Source: Halomonas sp. I5-271120 (GTDB lineage: Bacteria; Pseudomonadota; Gammaproteobacteria; Pseudomonadales; Halomonadaceae). From it: 64,000 bases of DNA. Position numbers and translations under genes: made by a program. The stretch spans positions 2,170,001 to 2,234,000 of the forward strand of contig NZ_CP130701.1 of NCBI RefSeq assembly GCF_030553075.1, in the 5' to 3' direction. The notes beneath the pieces are model-generated. The model did not search any database and had not been told where the DNA came from. It was given only the letters and a program-made list of their open reading frames with translations. Of the stretch, positions 37,238-47,137 are shown one piece after another; positions within the stretch are counted from its first letter, which is position 1, and every line of letters starts with the position of its first letter.

Positions 37238-39994
37238 ATGGATTTGAATAATCGAGCGTTGATGCGCCAGGCGGGCCTGTTGGTCCTGCTGATCACCAGT
37301 CTTATTCTTGCTCTGATCAACATCCTGGTGGTGCTTCTTCCTCAAACGGCTCTACCTCATACGATCACGATCCTGCCTCATATACCAATGCCGCCTTGGC
37401 GGATGGCTTCACCATTAGTCAGCGTCCTGTTGCTATTGCTGACACTTGGCCTGATGGGGATCGTTTATCATCATGGGCGCTGGCGTGCGGCGCTACACTC
37501 GCGCCTATCGCGAAGGGGTGGATGGCTTGCGGTCATGTTGGGCGGCCTGTCGTTGACGCTATGGCTGTGGCCCGCCGATAGCGACGCCTCGTCGGTCCTC
37601 TTCACGCCCCTTACCCTGGTCTCAAGTCTTGAAGTGATGCTACTGGGGGCGGCGCTGCTGCTGAGTGCTCCGGTTCAAGGAGAGCTGTTGCCTCCGCTTT
37701 CGCGCACGATCCTCATCATCGCCGCTCTGGGTATCACTCTGAGCATAATGGTCTGGTGGCTGGTCAGTGGGGTGCTGCCTCGGGAGCTGCCAGAGCGGGC
37801 TGAGACGCTGGTCGGCAGCCTGGGGCTGGGCGCCGGGCTGATGGGCATCGGTCTTACGCATCAGCTGATCGTCAGCTTGTCGCTGATGTCCATTCGCTCG
37901 TCGCAGACGCGAGAGCTCTATATCAGCGAGCAGCGCTTTCGTTCGCTGTTCACTCAAAACCCCGATGCGGTGATGTCGATAGACCTTGATGGCGTTCATC
38001 GCAGCATCAATCCGGCGGCAGAGGCCGTCATTGGCATCGATGCCACGGCGCTTCTGGGGCGTTCTCTCGAGCAGGTGCTGACGCCTGAGGCCGTGGGCCG
38101 TCAGGCACTCAAGCGTGTGGTAGCGGCCTTCGAAGCTGTGAAGGGCGGCCAGATTCAGCAGTATGAGCTGCAATTTACGCCGCCGGGCCAGGCGCCCAAG
38201 GGTCTCGATGTGAGACTGCTGCCGATCATGGTGGATGATCGGGTTCAGGGCGTGTATGGCATCGTCGAAGACATTACACAGCGCCAGCGTGACATGGAGC
38301 GCCTGAATGTGCTCGAGCGCAGTATCGAGGCCAGCAGCAATGCCGTGATCATCACCGATGCTACCCAGCCAGAGCACCCGGTCATCTACGTTAATCCTGC
38401 CTTTACTCGCATCACTGGCTATCGCGACGATCAGGTATTAGGGCGTAGCGGCCGCTTCCTCGAGGGCCCGGAGACCGATCCCATGCAGGCTGCACGGATA
38501 CAGGCCTCTCTCGATCAGGGGCAGGAGTTGGCACTCACCGTGCTGAACTACCGCTCCGATGGCACGCCGTTCTGGAATCAGCTGTTCATTTCTCCGGTAC
38601 GTGATGCCCAAGGTCGAGCTACGCACTTCGTCGGCATCATGAATGACATCACCGAACGCAAGGATCAGGAAGCGAGGTTGGCCTACCATGCTAGCCACGA
38701 TGCCCTGACCGGGCTCCCCAATCGAGCATTGCTCAACGACCGGCTTCAACAAGGTCTAGCACTGGCTCGCCGACACGGCTATGTGCTGGCAGTACTGTTC
38801 ATCGATCTTGATGAGTTCAAGCCGATCAACGATACCCTCGGGCATGAGGTCGGCGATCAGCTCCTGATCAGCGTGACGCGCTGTCTGGGCCGGGGGCTAA
38901 GGCCCAGCGACACGCTGGCTCGGTTGGGGGGAGACGAATTCGTGCTGGTGTTGCCGGATCTGCAAGAGAGCCGCGAGGCCAGCGAGGTGGCCAGTCGGTT
39001 ATTGCATGAGCTCGTGGCCCCACATCGAGTGGGCGGTCACGAGCTGTACCTCTCAGCGAGCATCGGTATCGCCATCAGTCATGCGAACAGTGACGCCACA
39101 AGTGATGAACAGGACGGCAAGCTTATTCAGCAGGCCGACATGGCCATGTATGAGGCCAAACAGAAGGGGCGTAATACCTACCATCAGTTCAGTGCCGATC
39201 TCGACAGCCGTCTGTCTCAGCGGCTAACTCTGCGCAATGAGCTTCAGGAAGCGATCACTCAGGAGCGTCTGACCCTGCATTATCAGCCGCTGCTGGACGC
39301 TGATGGCCGACTGGACGGGCTCGAAGCGCTGGTGCGTTGGCAGCACCCCACCAAGGGGGCCATTCCGCCCTGTGATTTCATCCCCCTTGCCGAAGAGACC
39401 GGACAGATCATTGTCCTGAACCAGTGGGTGATGGCACGCGCCTGCCGTGATGTTAAGGAGCTGCTGGCGCGTGGGCTATTCAATGGACGGGTGTCCATCA
39501 ATCTGTCGCCGCTGGAGTTTCACCGCGCCAATTTTCTGGCTGGCCTCAAGCAGACGCTAGAGGCGGCCGGACTCTCCCCCGAGCATCTGGAGCTTGAACT
39601 CACCGAGGGCATCCTTATGCGAAGCACCGACAGTGCCATCGAGCGAATGAATGAGCTGCAAGACCTCGGTGTGACCACCGCCATCGATGACTTCGGAACC
39701 GGTTTCTCGAGCCTGAGCTATCTTCGCTACCTGCCCATCAAGAAGATCAAGGTCGATCGAAGCTTCGTCAGTAATGTGAGCCACAACACCAAGGATGCTG
39801 CCATCTGCAAAGGGATCATCACTCTGGCCAAGGAGCTGGAACTCAAGGTGGTCGCCGAAGGGGTGGAGACCCAGGCCCAGCTCGATTATCTGAAAGAGCA
39901 GCGCTGCGATCTCTACCAGGGCTATCTCCTGGCCAGACCCATGCCGCTTGAGCGCCTGATGCCCTGGCTGAGCGAGCGCACGGGCTCGGCCTGA
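37238..39994 (+). CDS. Membrane PAS/LOV-like/GGDEF/EAL dual cyclic di-GMP enzyme
   Basis: A 918-residue protein. Residues 1-225 hold about six helices. A PAS domain lies at about 230-345 and a second, LOV-like PAS at about 350-475. Next is GGDEF (GGDEF at 564-568, with an I-site RPSD at 555-558). The EAL domain has EAL at 696-698 and the DDFGTGFSSLSYLRYLPIKK loop near residue 830. It can make and break cyclic di-GMP in principle. The LOV-like domain carries RSGRFLEGPETD where photoreceptors have RNCRFLQGPETD, so the flavin-bonding Cys is Gly405. It is monocistronic, before the nrdB terminator. Confidence 0.93.
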   Translation: MDLNNRALMRQAGLLVLLITSLILALINILVVLLPQTALPHTITILPHIPMPPWRMASPLVSVLLLLLTLGLMGIVYHHGRWRAALHSRLSRRGGWLAVMLGGLSLTLWLWPADSDASSVLFTPLTLVSSLEVMLLGAALLLSAPVQGELLPPLSRTILIIAALGITLSIMVWWLVSGVLPRELPERAETLVGSLGLGAGLMGIGLTHQLIVSLSLMSIRSSQTRELYISEQRFRSLFTQNPDAVMSIDLDGVHRSINPAAEAVIGIDATALLGRSLEQVLTPEAVGRQALKRVVAAFEAVKGGQIQQYELQFTPPGQAPKGLDVRLLPIMVDDRVQGVYGIVEDITQRQRDMERLNVLERSIEASSNAVIITDATQPEHPVIYVNPAFTRITGYRDDQVLGRSGRFLEGPETDPMQAARIQASLDQGQELALTVLNYRSDGTPFWNQLFISPVRDAQGRATHFVGIMNDITERKDQEARLAYHASHDALTGLPNRALLNDRLQQGLALARRHGYVLAVLFIDLDEFKPINDTLGHEVGDQLLISVTRCLGRGLRPSDTLARLGGDEFVLVLPDLQESREASEVASRLLHELVAPHRVGGHELYLSASIGIAISHANSDATSDEQDGKLIQQADMAMYEAKQKGRNTYHQFSADLDSRLSQRLTLRNELQEAITQERLTLHYQPLLDADGRLDGLEALVRWQHPTKGAIPPCDFIPLAEETGQIIVLNQWVMARACRDVKELLARGLFNGRVSINLSPLEFHRANFLAGLKQTLEAAGLSPEHLELELTEGILMRSTDSAIERMNELQDLGVTTAIDDFGTGFSSLSYLRYLPIKKIKVDRSFVSNVSHNTKDAAICKGIITLAKELELKVVAEGVETQAQLDYLKEQRCDLYQGYLLARPMPLERLMPWLSERTGSA

Positions 39995-40045
39995 GTCGCC
40001 GCGTGGCATATCACGTCCGCGCAAGAGCCTGGTATCCAGGCAAAA

Positions 40046-40071
40046 AAACACCCGCCGAGTGGCGGGTGTTT
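40046..40071 (-). terminator. Rho-independent terminator of nrdAB
   Basis: The stem AAACACCCGCC (40046-40056) with GGCGGGTGTTT (40061-40071), loop GAGT, has seven A at 40042-40048 on the + strand. That run becomes the T-tract on the minus strand, just beyond nrdB. It may also stop transcripts of the GGDEF/EAL gene on the + strand. Confidence 0.85.
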
Positions 40072-40106
40072 GTGGAAGCAGGCGTTACGCCATCCTTGTG
40101 GTGAGC

Positions 40107-41357
40107 TCAGTCCCAGCTCAGCGCGCCGCCGACCTGATACTCGGTCACGCGGGTCTCGAAGAAGTTCTTCTCCTTGCGCAGATCGATGATCTCACTCATC
40201 CACGGGAAGGGGTTCTTGGCGCCCGGGAACTGCTCCTTGAGGCCGATCTGCGCCAGACGACGGTTGCAGATGAAGTGCAGGTATTCCTCCATGATCGCCG
40301 CGTTCATGCCCAACACGCCGCGGGGCATGGTGTCACGGGCATAGGCGATCTCGAGCTCGGTGCCCTGCAGGATCATCTGGGTGACCTCGTCCTGGAACTC
40401 CGGCGTCCACAGGTGCGGGTTCTCGATCTTGATCTGGTTGATCATGTCGACGCCGAAGTTCAGGTGCATGGACTCGTCGCGCAGGATGTACTGGAACTGC
40501 TCGGCGACGCCGGTCATCTTGTTGCGCCGGCCCATGGACAGGATCTGGCTGAAGCCGCAGTAGAAGAAGATGCCTTCGGTCACGCAGTAGAAGGCGATCA
40601 GGTTGCGCAGCAGCTCCTGGTCAGTCTCCGGAGTACCGGTCTGGAAGTCTGGACGCGACAGCGACTGGGTGTGCTTGAGGCTCCAGGCTGACTTGGCGGC
40701 AACCGAAGGCACCTCGCGGTACATGTTGAAGACTTCGCCTTCGTCCATGCCCAGCGACTCCACGCAATACTGGTAGGCGTGGGTGTGGATCGCTTCTTCG
40801 AAGGCCTGGCGCAGCAGGTACTGGCGGCATTCGGGGTTGGTGATCAGGCGATATACGGCCAGCACCAGGTTATTGGCAACCAGGGAATCGGCGGTGGAGA
40901 AGTAGCCGAGTGAACGCTCGACGATGCGACGCTCGTCGGCGGTGAGGCCGTCCGCGCTCTTCCACAGCGCGATGTCGGCGTTCATGTTCACTTCCTGGGG
41001 CATCCAGTGGTTGGCGCTGCCATCCAGGTACTTCTGCCAGGCCCACTCGTACTTGAAGGGCACCAGCTGGTTGAGGTCGGCGCGGGCGTTGATCATGCGC
41101 TTCTGGTCGACCTCGATACGCTTGGCGCCCATCTCGAGTTCCTCGAGGCCGGCGGCCACGTCGAGTTCTTCGAGGGACTGCTTGGCGCGGGCCTGGCGGT
41201 CCTGATCGGCGGTCTGGTATTGACCGGCGCTTTCCGCGACTGCCTCAGGAGTGGGCTCGGGCGCTGCGGCCGGGGCGGGTTTGGCCTCGGCAGGCTTGTC
41301 GGCGACCGCGGTATCGTCGTCAATCGTGTCTTCGTGAAACTCGTCCCAGTTCAGCAT
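40107..41357 (-). CDS. nrdB: Ribonucleoside-diphosphate reductase class Ia, beta subunit
   Basis: A 416-residue protein. Residues about 1-60 are an acidic, Ala/Pro-rich extension ([20 protein letters not shown]). The R2 fold follows with [20 protein letters not shown], then [20 protein letters not shown] and [20 protein letters not shown], which hold the carboxylate and His iron ligands. It makes the tyrosyl radical used by NrdA in deoxyribonucleotide synthesis. It is downstream of nrdA across an 87-base gap that contains a hairpin. The N-terminal extension is longer than in E. coli. Confidence 0.95.
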   Translation of the reverse strand: MLNWDEFHEDTIDDDTAVADKPAEAKPAPAAAPEPTPEAVAESAGQYQTADQDRQARAKQSLEELDVAAGLEELEMGAKRIEVDQKRMINARADLNQLVPFKYEWAWQKYLDGSANHWMPQEVNMNADIALWKSADGLTADERRIVERSLGYFSTADSLVANNLVLAVYRLITNPECRQYLLRQAFEEAIHTHAYQYCVESLGMDEGEVFNMYREVPSVAAKSAWSLKHTQSLSRPDFQTGTPETDQELLRNLIAFYCVTEGIFFYCGFSQILSMGRRNKMTGVAEQFQYILRDESMHLNFGVDMINQIKIENPHLWTPEFQDEVTQMILQGTELEIAYARDTMPRGVLGMNAAIMEEYLHFICNRRLAQIGLKEQFPGAKNPFPWMSEIIDLRKEKNFFETRVTEYQVGGALSWD

Positions 41358-41383
41358 GTCGTCTTCCTCGATGTGTCGTGGGG

Positions 41384-41410
41384 CCGGAAGGCGCCTTCGG
41401 GGCCTTCCGG
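41384..41410 (-). other. Hairpin between nrdA and nrdB
   Basis: A 9-bp perfect stem CCGGAAGGC (41384-41392) with GCCTTCCGG (41402-41410) has no T-run on either side. It may adjust the ratio of nrdA to nrdB transcripts or mark an RNA processing site; this is inference. Confidence 0.45.
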
Positions 41411-41444
41411 TCTTGAAAGTGAATCAGCGCTTGGCGTCGCGCCG

Positions 41445-44351
41445 TTACTGGCAGGCCTCGCAGCCCAGCTCATCGATATCGCCGGCCGAGGGCGCGCGCG
41501 AACCGCTGCCGCTCTTGCCGCTCAGGAAGTCCTCGATGCCGCGGGCTTCCGGCTTGGCTTCCGGCGCCGGGGCTGCCTCAGGCTTGGGCGACGGCTCGCT
41601 GCCGTTGCCGACGGCGTTGAGGTTGCCGCGATCAACGGTGGACTTCTCGACCGAGGTGGCGCCCAGCGCACGCAGGTAGTAGGTGGTCTTGAGACCGCGG
41701 AACCAGGCCATGCGATAGGTCACGTCGAGCTTCTTGCCGGACACGCCCTGAATGTAGAGGTTCAGCGACTGTGCCTGGTCGATCCACTTCTGGCGACGCG
41801 AGGCGGCTTCCACCAGCCACTTGGGTTCGACCTCGAAGGCGGTGGCGTACTTGGCCTTGAGATCGTCCGGTACGCGGTCGATCGGCTGCACGCTGCCGTC
41901 GTAGTACTTGAGGTCGTTGATCATCACCTCGTCCCACAGGTCACGCTCCTTGAGGTCGTTGACCATGTAGGAGTTGACCACTGTGAACTCGCCGGACAGG
42001 TTCGATTTCACGAACAGGTTCTGATACGTCGGCTCGATCGACTGCGACACGCCGCAGATGTTGGAGATGGTCGCGGTCGGGGCGATGGCCATGACATTGG
42101 AGTTGCGCATGCCCTGATCGGCCAGCTTCTCGCGCAGCTGATCCCAGTTCTGGGTCTGTGAGGTGTCGACCTCGATGTACTTCTCGCCGCGCTCGGCCTT
42201 GAGCTTCTCGATGGAATCGATCGGCAGGATGCCCTGGCTCCACAGCGAGCCCTCGTAGCTCTGGTACTGCCCGCGCTCGGCGGCCAGATCCGAGGAAGCC
42301 TCGATGGCGTGATAGCTGACCAGCTCCATGGAACGGTCGGCGAAGTCGACGGCTTGCTCGGAGGCGTAGGCGATGCCGTGGGCATACAGGGCGTCCTGGA
42401 AGCCCATGATGCCGAGCCCCACCGGGCGGTGCTTGAAGTTCGAGTTCTTGGCCTGCGGCACGGCGTAGTAGTTGATGTCGATGACGTTATCGAGCATCCG
42501 AACGGCGGTGCGCACGGTCTTCTTCAGCTTCTCGTCGTCGAGCTCGCCGTCGGTCATGTGCTGCGCGAGGTTGACCGAGCCCAGGTTGCACACCGCGATC
42601 TCATCGACGCTGGTGTTCAGGGTGATCTCGGTGCACAGGTTGGAGCTGTGAACCACGCCGGCATGCTGCTGCGGGCTGCGCAGGTTGCAGGGATCCTTGA
42701 AGGTGATCCACGGGTGGCCTGTCTCGAACAGCATCGACAGCATCTTGCGCCACAGGTCCTTGGCCTTGACCCGCTTGAAGAGCTTGAGCTGACCGTTACG
42801 GGTCATCTCTTCGTATTCCTGGTAGCGCTTCTCGAAGGCCGCGCCGTAGAGGTCGTGCAGGTCCGGGCAGGTGGCCGGCGAGAACAGCGTCCACTCCTGG
42901 TCGTCGAAGACCCGCTTCATGAACAGGTCCGGCACCCAGTTGGCGGTGTTCATGTCATGGGTGCGGCGACGGTCGTCACCGGTGTTCTTGCGCAGCTCGA
43001 GGAATTCCTCGACGTCCAGGTGCCAGGACTCGAGGTAGGCACAGACCGCGCCCTTGCGCTTGCCGCCCTGGTTGACAGCCACGGCGGTGTCGTTGACCAC
43101 CTTGAGGAAGGGCACGACGCCCTGAGACTTGCCGTTGGTGCCCTTGATGTAGGAGCCCAGCGCGCGCACCGGCGTCCAGTCGTTGCCAAGGCCGCCGGCC
43201 CACTTGGAGAGCATGGCGTTGTCGCGGATCGCGCTGTAGATGCCGTCGAGGTTGTCGGGCACGGTGGTCAGGTAGCAGCTGGAGAGCTGGCTGCGCTGAG
43301 TGCCTGAGTTGAACAGAGTCGGCGTGGAGGCCATGTAGTCGAAGCTCGACAGCAGCTCGTAGAACTCGATGGCGCGCGCTTCGCGGTCGTCTTCGTTGAG
43401 CGAAAGGCCCATGGCGACGCGCATGAACATCACCTGGGGCAGCTCGTAGCGCACCTCATCGCGGTGAATGAAGTAGCGATCGTAGAGGGTCTGCAGGCCC
43501 AGGTAGGTGAAGGCGTTGTCGCGGGTATGGTCGAGCGCCGCGGCCAGGCGCTCCAGGTCGAACTCGGCCAGCGCTTCGTCGAGCTGTTCGAATTCGATGC
43601 CTTTCTCGATGTAGGCCTTGAAGGCCGGCGCATAGAGCTCGGCCATGTCGCTGTAGGTGGCTTCCTCGGCCACGCCCAGGAAGGACAGCGCCTCGCGGCG
43701 GATGTTGTCCTGCAGCAGGCGAGCGGTGACGTAGGTGTAGCTCGGGTCCTTCTCGACCAGGGTGCGCGCGGTCATGGTCAGCGCCTGGGAGACACCGTCG
43801 CTGCTCACCCCGTCATAGAGGTTACGCACCGAGTCGTCGACGATCTTCTGCGGCTCGGTATTGGGTAGATCCGAGCAGGCCTCATAGACCAGGGTCTCGA
43901 TGCGGCCCAGGTCCAGCGGACGCAAGGTGCCATCGGGCAGGGTCACATTGAGGCTGGGGTGGGGCTTCTGGATATCATCGCCGGCAGCGGCGCGCGCCCG
44001 GGCATGCTCCTCGCGATAGAGCACGTAGGCGCGGGCGACCTTTTGCTCGCCGGCGCGCATCAGCGCCAGTTCGACCTGGTCCTGGATATCTTCGATGTGC
44101 AGGGTGCCGCCATCCGGCATGCGACGCAGGAAGGCCTCGCAGATGGCGTCTGAGGCCTGGGTGACGAAATCGCGGATGCGCGAGGAGGCCTCGGCGTTGT
44201 CGCCTTCCACGGCGATGAACGCCTTGGACATGGCGACGGCGATCTTGCTGGCATCGAAGGGTGCAACATCGCCGTTGCGCTTGATCACCCGCAGTTGCTG
44301 TGGGGCGGTCACGTTGACGGACGAGTTGCCGGGGGAAAGCGTAGTATCCAT
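41445..44351 (-). CDS. nrdA: Ribonucleoside-diphosphate reductase class Ia, alpha subunit
   Basis: A 968-residue protein, longer than E. coli NrdA. The N-terminus has an ATP-cone (LRVIKRNGDVAPFDASKIAV, residues about 20-110) and possibly part of a second one, followed by the barrel. Substrate-site sequences include STPTLFNSGTQRSQLSSCYL and the NLCTEITLNT active-site region. The C-terminal redox Cys pair is in the last residues (GCEACQ). It reduces ribonucleotides together with NrdB. The start at 44351 lies 155-200 bases from two NrdR-type boxes, so NrdR repression is expected. Confidence 0.95.
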   Translation of the reverse strand: MDTTLSPGNSSVNVTAPQQLRVIKRNGDVAPFDASKIAVAMSKAFIAVEGDNAEASSRIRDFVTQASDAICEAFLRRMPDGGTLHIEDIQDQVELALMRAGEQKVARAYVLYREEHARARAAAGDDIQKPHPSLNVTLPDGTLRPLDLGRIETLVYEACSDLPNTEPQKIVDDSVRNLYDGVSSDGVSQALTMTARTLVEKDPSYTYVTARLLQDNIRREALSFLGVAEEATYSDMAELYAPAFKAYIEKGIEFEQLDEALAEFDLERLAAALDHTRDNAFTYLGLQTLYDRYFIHRDEVRYELPQVMFMRVAMGLSLNEDDREARAIEFYELLSSFDYMASTPTLFNSGTQRSQLSSCYLTTVPDNLDGIYSAIRDNAMLSKWAGGLGNDWTPVRALGSYIKGTNGKSQGVVPFLKVVNDTAVAVNQGGKRKGAVCAYLESWHLDVEEFLELRKNTGDDRRRTHDMNTANWVPDLFMKRVFDDQEWTLFSPATCPDLHDLYGAAFEKRYQEYEEMTRNGQLKLFKRVKAKDLWRKMLSMLFETGHPWITFKDPCNLRSPQQHAGVVHSSNLCTEITLNTSVDEIAVCNLGSVNLAQHMTDGELDDEKLKKTVRTAVRMLDNVIDINYYAVPQAKNSNFKHRPVGLGIMGFQDALYAHGIAYASEQAVDFADRSMELVSYHAIEASSDLAAERGQYQSYEGSLWSQGILPIDSIEKLKAERGEKYIEVDTSQTQNWDQLREKLADQGMRNSNVMAIAPTATISNICGVSQSIEPTYQNLFVKSNLSGEFTVVNSYMVNDLKERDLWDEVMINDLKYYDGSVQPIDRVPDDLKAKYATAFEVEPKWLVEAASRRQKWIDQAQSLNLYIQGVSGKKLDVTYRMAWFRGLKTTYYLRALGATSVEKSTVDRGNLNAVGNGSEPSPKPEAAPAPEAKPEARGIEDFLSGKSGSGSRAPSAGDIDELGCEACQ

Positions 44352-44498
44352 GGCGCCGTGTCTTCCTAGCGGTGATTGATGGATGAGCGGAGCCCAGGAC
44401 GTTGAACGGATGGTCTGGTCAACGATTATATCTGGGCGAAACCGGGGGCCGCGCTGCTTGGACAGCGTGGTTTGACAGTCGTGCTCTGAATTGCTAGG

Positions 44499-44547
44499 AG
44501 CACACTATCTTGTGTCGTTTCTGATATGCAGCACAAGATAGTGTGCT
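44499..44547 (-). promoter_or_regulatory. Two NrdR-type boxes upstream of nrdA
   Basis: Box 1 is CACACTATCTTGTGTC (44501-44516) and box 2 is GCACAAGATAGTGTGC (44531-44546). Their centres are 30 bp apart, about three turns, as known for NrdR. Together they form a perfect 16-bp inverted repeat (44499-44514 with 44532-44547). They sit in the 435-base gap between nrdA and the divergent response regulator. A nearby AGTGGATAA (44563-44571) is one mismatch from a DnaA box. Confidence 0.75.
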
Positions 44548-44786
44548 CGAGAGCTTTCATCAAGTGGATAACCTGTGGGTATCTTGTGCCTGACTTGGGG
44601 GTGAGAAAGCGACCGCGTGGAGTCCGCATCCTAGAGCGGTTGATGACTTTTATATCAGGCGCACCTCATAGTCTAATGAGTCTCAATGACAGCCAAAACA
44701 GCATCTGCTGGGGTATCATGCAGACTGGTATATGCTATCCAATGACAATTGCAGTAACTGGACGTCAACGAGGAGCGAGCGAGAGC

Positions 44787-45488
44787 GTGCTAAGCAATGA
44801 CCACGATCATGTCCTGATCATCGAGGACGACGAGCGACTCGCGGAGCTCACGCGAGACTATCTCGAGGCCAATGGCTTCACTGTGACGGTAGAGGCTGAT
44901 GGAGCCAAGGGGGTCGAAAAGATCGTCGAATTGCAGCCGGATCTGGTGATCCTCGATCTGATGCTGCCAGGTGAAGACGGCCTGTCGATCTGTCGCCGGG
45001 CGCGGCCAGACTACGATGGTCCGATTTTGATGCTGACCGCCCGCACCGATGACATGGATCAGGTGCTGGGGCTGGAGATGGGCGCCGATGACTACGTGCC
45101 CAAGCCCGTGCAGCCAAGGGTACTGCTGGCGCGTATGCGGGCACTGATGCGCCGCGCCGATGTCAGCATACCGACCGGCGAAGGGCGGCTGACCTTTAGT
45201 AACCTGGAAATCGATAGTGCCACGCGCGAGGCCTGGCTCGAGGGCGAGCGCATCGATCTGACCAGCGCCGAGTTCGATTTGCTGTGGCTGTTGGCCAGCA
45301 ATGCCGGCCGGGTGCTGACCCGGGAGGAGATCTTCTCGCAGCTGCGCGGCATTAAGTATGACGGCCAGGATCGTTCCATTGACGTTAGAGTGTCGCGCAT
45401 TCGGCCCAAGGTCGGGGACGACCCCAACCAACCACACCGCATCAAGACCGTCCGCAGCAAGGGTTACCTGTTCGTCAAGGATAGTTGA
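44787..45488 (+). CDS. OmpR-family response regulator (RstA-like)
   Basis: The start chosen is GTG 44787, giving 233 residues, with GAGGAG at 44770-44775; the open frame extends much farther upstream. The receiver domain starts VLIIEDDERLAELTRDYL. The phosphoacceptor is Asp57 in LVILDLMLPGEDG and the conserved Lys is in DDYVPKPVQPRV. The C-terminal winged-helix domain (EFDLLWLLASNAGRVLTREE) binds DNA. The stop overlaps the kinase start (TGATG), so the two are translated together. It diverges from nrdA. ATG 44742 is a longer alternative start. Confidence 0.87.
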   Translation: MLSNDHDHVLIIEDDERLAELTRDYLEANGFTVTVEADGAKGVEKIVELQPDLVILDLMLPGEDGLSICRRARPDYDGPILMLTARTDDMDQVLGLEMGADDYVPKPVQPRVLLARMRALMRRADVSIPTGEGRLTFSNLEIDSATREAWLEGERIDLTSAEFDLLWLLASNAGRVLTREEIFSQLRGIKYDGQDRSIDVRVSRIRPKVGDDPNQPHRIKTVRSKGYLFVKDS

Positions 45489-47137
45489 TGGTGCTTTCTC
45501 GCCTGTTGCCACGGCCACTGGCCGACAGCGCCTTCCTTCGGGTCTATGTATGGTTGGCGCTGGCACTGGTGCTGACCTTTGTTCTTGCCCTGTCGACCTT
45601 TGCCCTGGTCGACAAGGTCCGCCATGATCACTACCGCGAGCAGCTGGCAGAAGCCCCGATGACGTTGCTTTCGCTCCAGCTGGCTGCTCTGCCGCTGTCT
45701 CGCCGTGATGCCTGGCTGGCCCGCAAGAGCGAGCAGCTGTCGATGACGTTGAGCCTGCATGATCGTCGCAATTACCCGCTCAACTTCTTTCAGCGCACCA
45801 GCCTCGAAAGTGGCCGTACCCTGGTGGATGAGGTCGATGAGGCCGAGGGCCAAGGCTGGAAACTGTTTCGCCAACTGCCTGGTGAGACCTGGATGCTGCG
45901 TGCCGAGCTCAAGAGTCTCTCTGAACAGCAGTTGCTGGGCCTTGCTCGCCAGCTCGGGGAGTGGCTGGCCGAGGTCGACGGCGAGGCGCGTCTCGAGCGT
46001 CTCGAGCGCCTCAAGAGCCCGGTGATCCAGGCGCAACTTACCGATACTCCACCCGAAGACCTACCCCCAACCCAGATTGCCCGCCTGCGCGATACCGAGG
46101 TGGTCATTCAACTGCTGCCCCAGCGCTGGGCGATGACGCTGTATCTGCGCCTGCCCGCGGCTGGCGGCGGTATCCAGTGGGTCGAGGTAGGGCCGCTGGC
46201 GGCTTTCGAGCCGATGTCCCTGTCGCTGTCCCTGTCGCTGCTGGTCGCCATGCTGGGCGTGCTGGCCGGTATTATCTACATGATCGTGAGGGGCGTGGAG
46301 TCTCGAATGGCGCGCCTCGAACAGGCCGCCACCCGTATCGCCTGTGGCCATCTGAACACCCGGGTCAAGGTCGAGAGTGGCGACTTCCTGGGCCGGGTCG
46401 GCATGGCGTTCAACGGCATGGCGTCCCAGGTGCAGGCGCTGCTGCGGGCGCAGCAGGAAATGATTCGTGCGGTGTCGCATGAACTGCGCACCCCGGTGGC
46501 GCGCATTCGTTTCGCCGTGCAGATGGTCGAGGACATGACCGACAGCGGGCCCGTGCGGCGCCAGCTTTCCGGCATCGACGGCGACATCGAGGAGCTCGAC
46601 GGCCTGATCGACGAGATCCTGACCTATGCCAAGCTGGGCAATGACCACGCCCAGGGTGTGCTGCAGGAGGCCGAGCTGGTCGACTGCCGGGATCTTGCCG
46701 ATAACGTGGTCGAGGCACTCGCGCCGCTGCATGCCAAACTCTCGCTGCAGGTGATGCCCGGGCCGCCTGTCGAGGTGGTGGCAGACCCGCGTTATCTACA
46801 GCGCGCGCTGCAGAACCTGGTCGCCAACGCCTGTCGGCATGCCTCTAGCCAAGTCAGGTTGACCCTGAGTGACGACGGTCAGGTGGCGCGGTTGGACGTC
46901 GAGGATGACGGACCGGGCGTGCCGGTCGCCGAGCGCGAGGAGATCTTCAAGCCCTTCGCCCGGCTCGACGACAGCCGTACCCGGCGCTCCGGTGGCTATG
47001 GCCTGGGTCTGTCGATCGTCCACAAGGTGATGCTCTGGCACGGTGGCAGCGTGATGGTCGACGATAGTTCTCGTCTCGGCGGCGCGCGCTTCAGCCTGTT
47101 GCTGCCCCTCAAGCAGGCCGGCGTCACGCCGGCTTGA
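45488..47137 (+). CDS. Membrane sensor histidine kinase (RstB-like)
   Basis: ATG at 45488 inside the overlap, 549 residues. The N-terminal helix is at about residues 18-38. A periplasmic region runs to about 240 and the second helix is at about 243-265 (SLLVAMLGVLAGIIYMIVRG). HAMP follows (EQAATRIACGHLNTRVKV), then HisKA with His331 in AVSHELRTPVARIRF and the HATPase region (NLVANACRHASSQVRL, DDGPGVPVAEREEIFK, GGYGLGLSIVHKVM). It should phosphorylate the upstream regulator. Its end overlaps metR by 14 bases, tail to tail. Confidence 0.92.
   Translation: MVLSRLLPRPLADSAFLRVYVWLALALVLTFVLALSTFALVDKVRHDHYREQLAEAPMTLLSLQLAALPLSRRDAWLARKSEQLSMTLSLHDRRNYPLNFFQRTSLESGRTLVDEVDEAEGQGWKLFRQLPGETWMLRAELKSLSEQQLLGLARQLGEWLAEVDGEARLERLERLKSPVIQAQLTDTPPEDLPPTQIARLRDTEVVIQLLPQRWAMTLYLRLPAAGGGIQWVEVGPLAAFEPMSLSLSLSLLVAMLGVLAGIIYMIVRGVESRMARLEQAATRIACGHLNTRVKVESGDFLGRVGMAFNGMASQVQALLRAQQEMIRAVSHELRTPVARIRFAVQMVEDMTDSGPVRRQLSGIDGDIEELDGLIDEILTYAKLGNDHAQGVLQEAELVDCRDLADNVVEALAPLHAKLSLQVMPGPPVEVVADPRYLQRALQNLVANACRHASSQVRLTLSDDGQVARLDVEDDGPGVPVAEREEIFKPFARLDDSRTRRSGGYGLGLSIVHKVMLWHGGSVMVDDSSRLGGARFSLLLPLKQAGVTPA

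Noticed and set aside
44563..44582. DnaA boxes or a replication origin near nrdA
   Set aside because: Only one near-match (AGTGGATAA) and one poorer one (TGTGGGTAT) are present, with no dnaA, dnaN, gyrB or AT-rich unwinding region; kept only as a remark.
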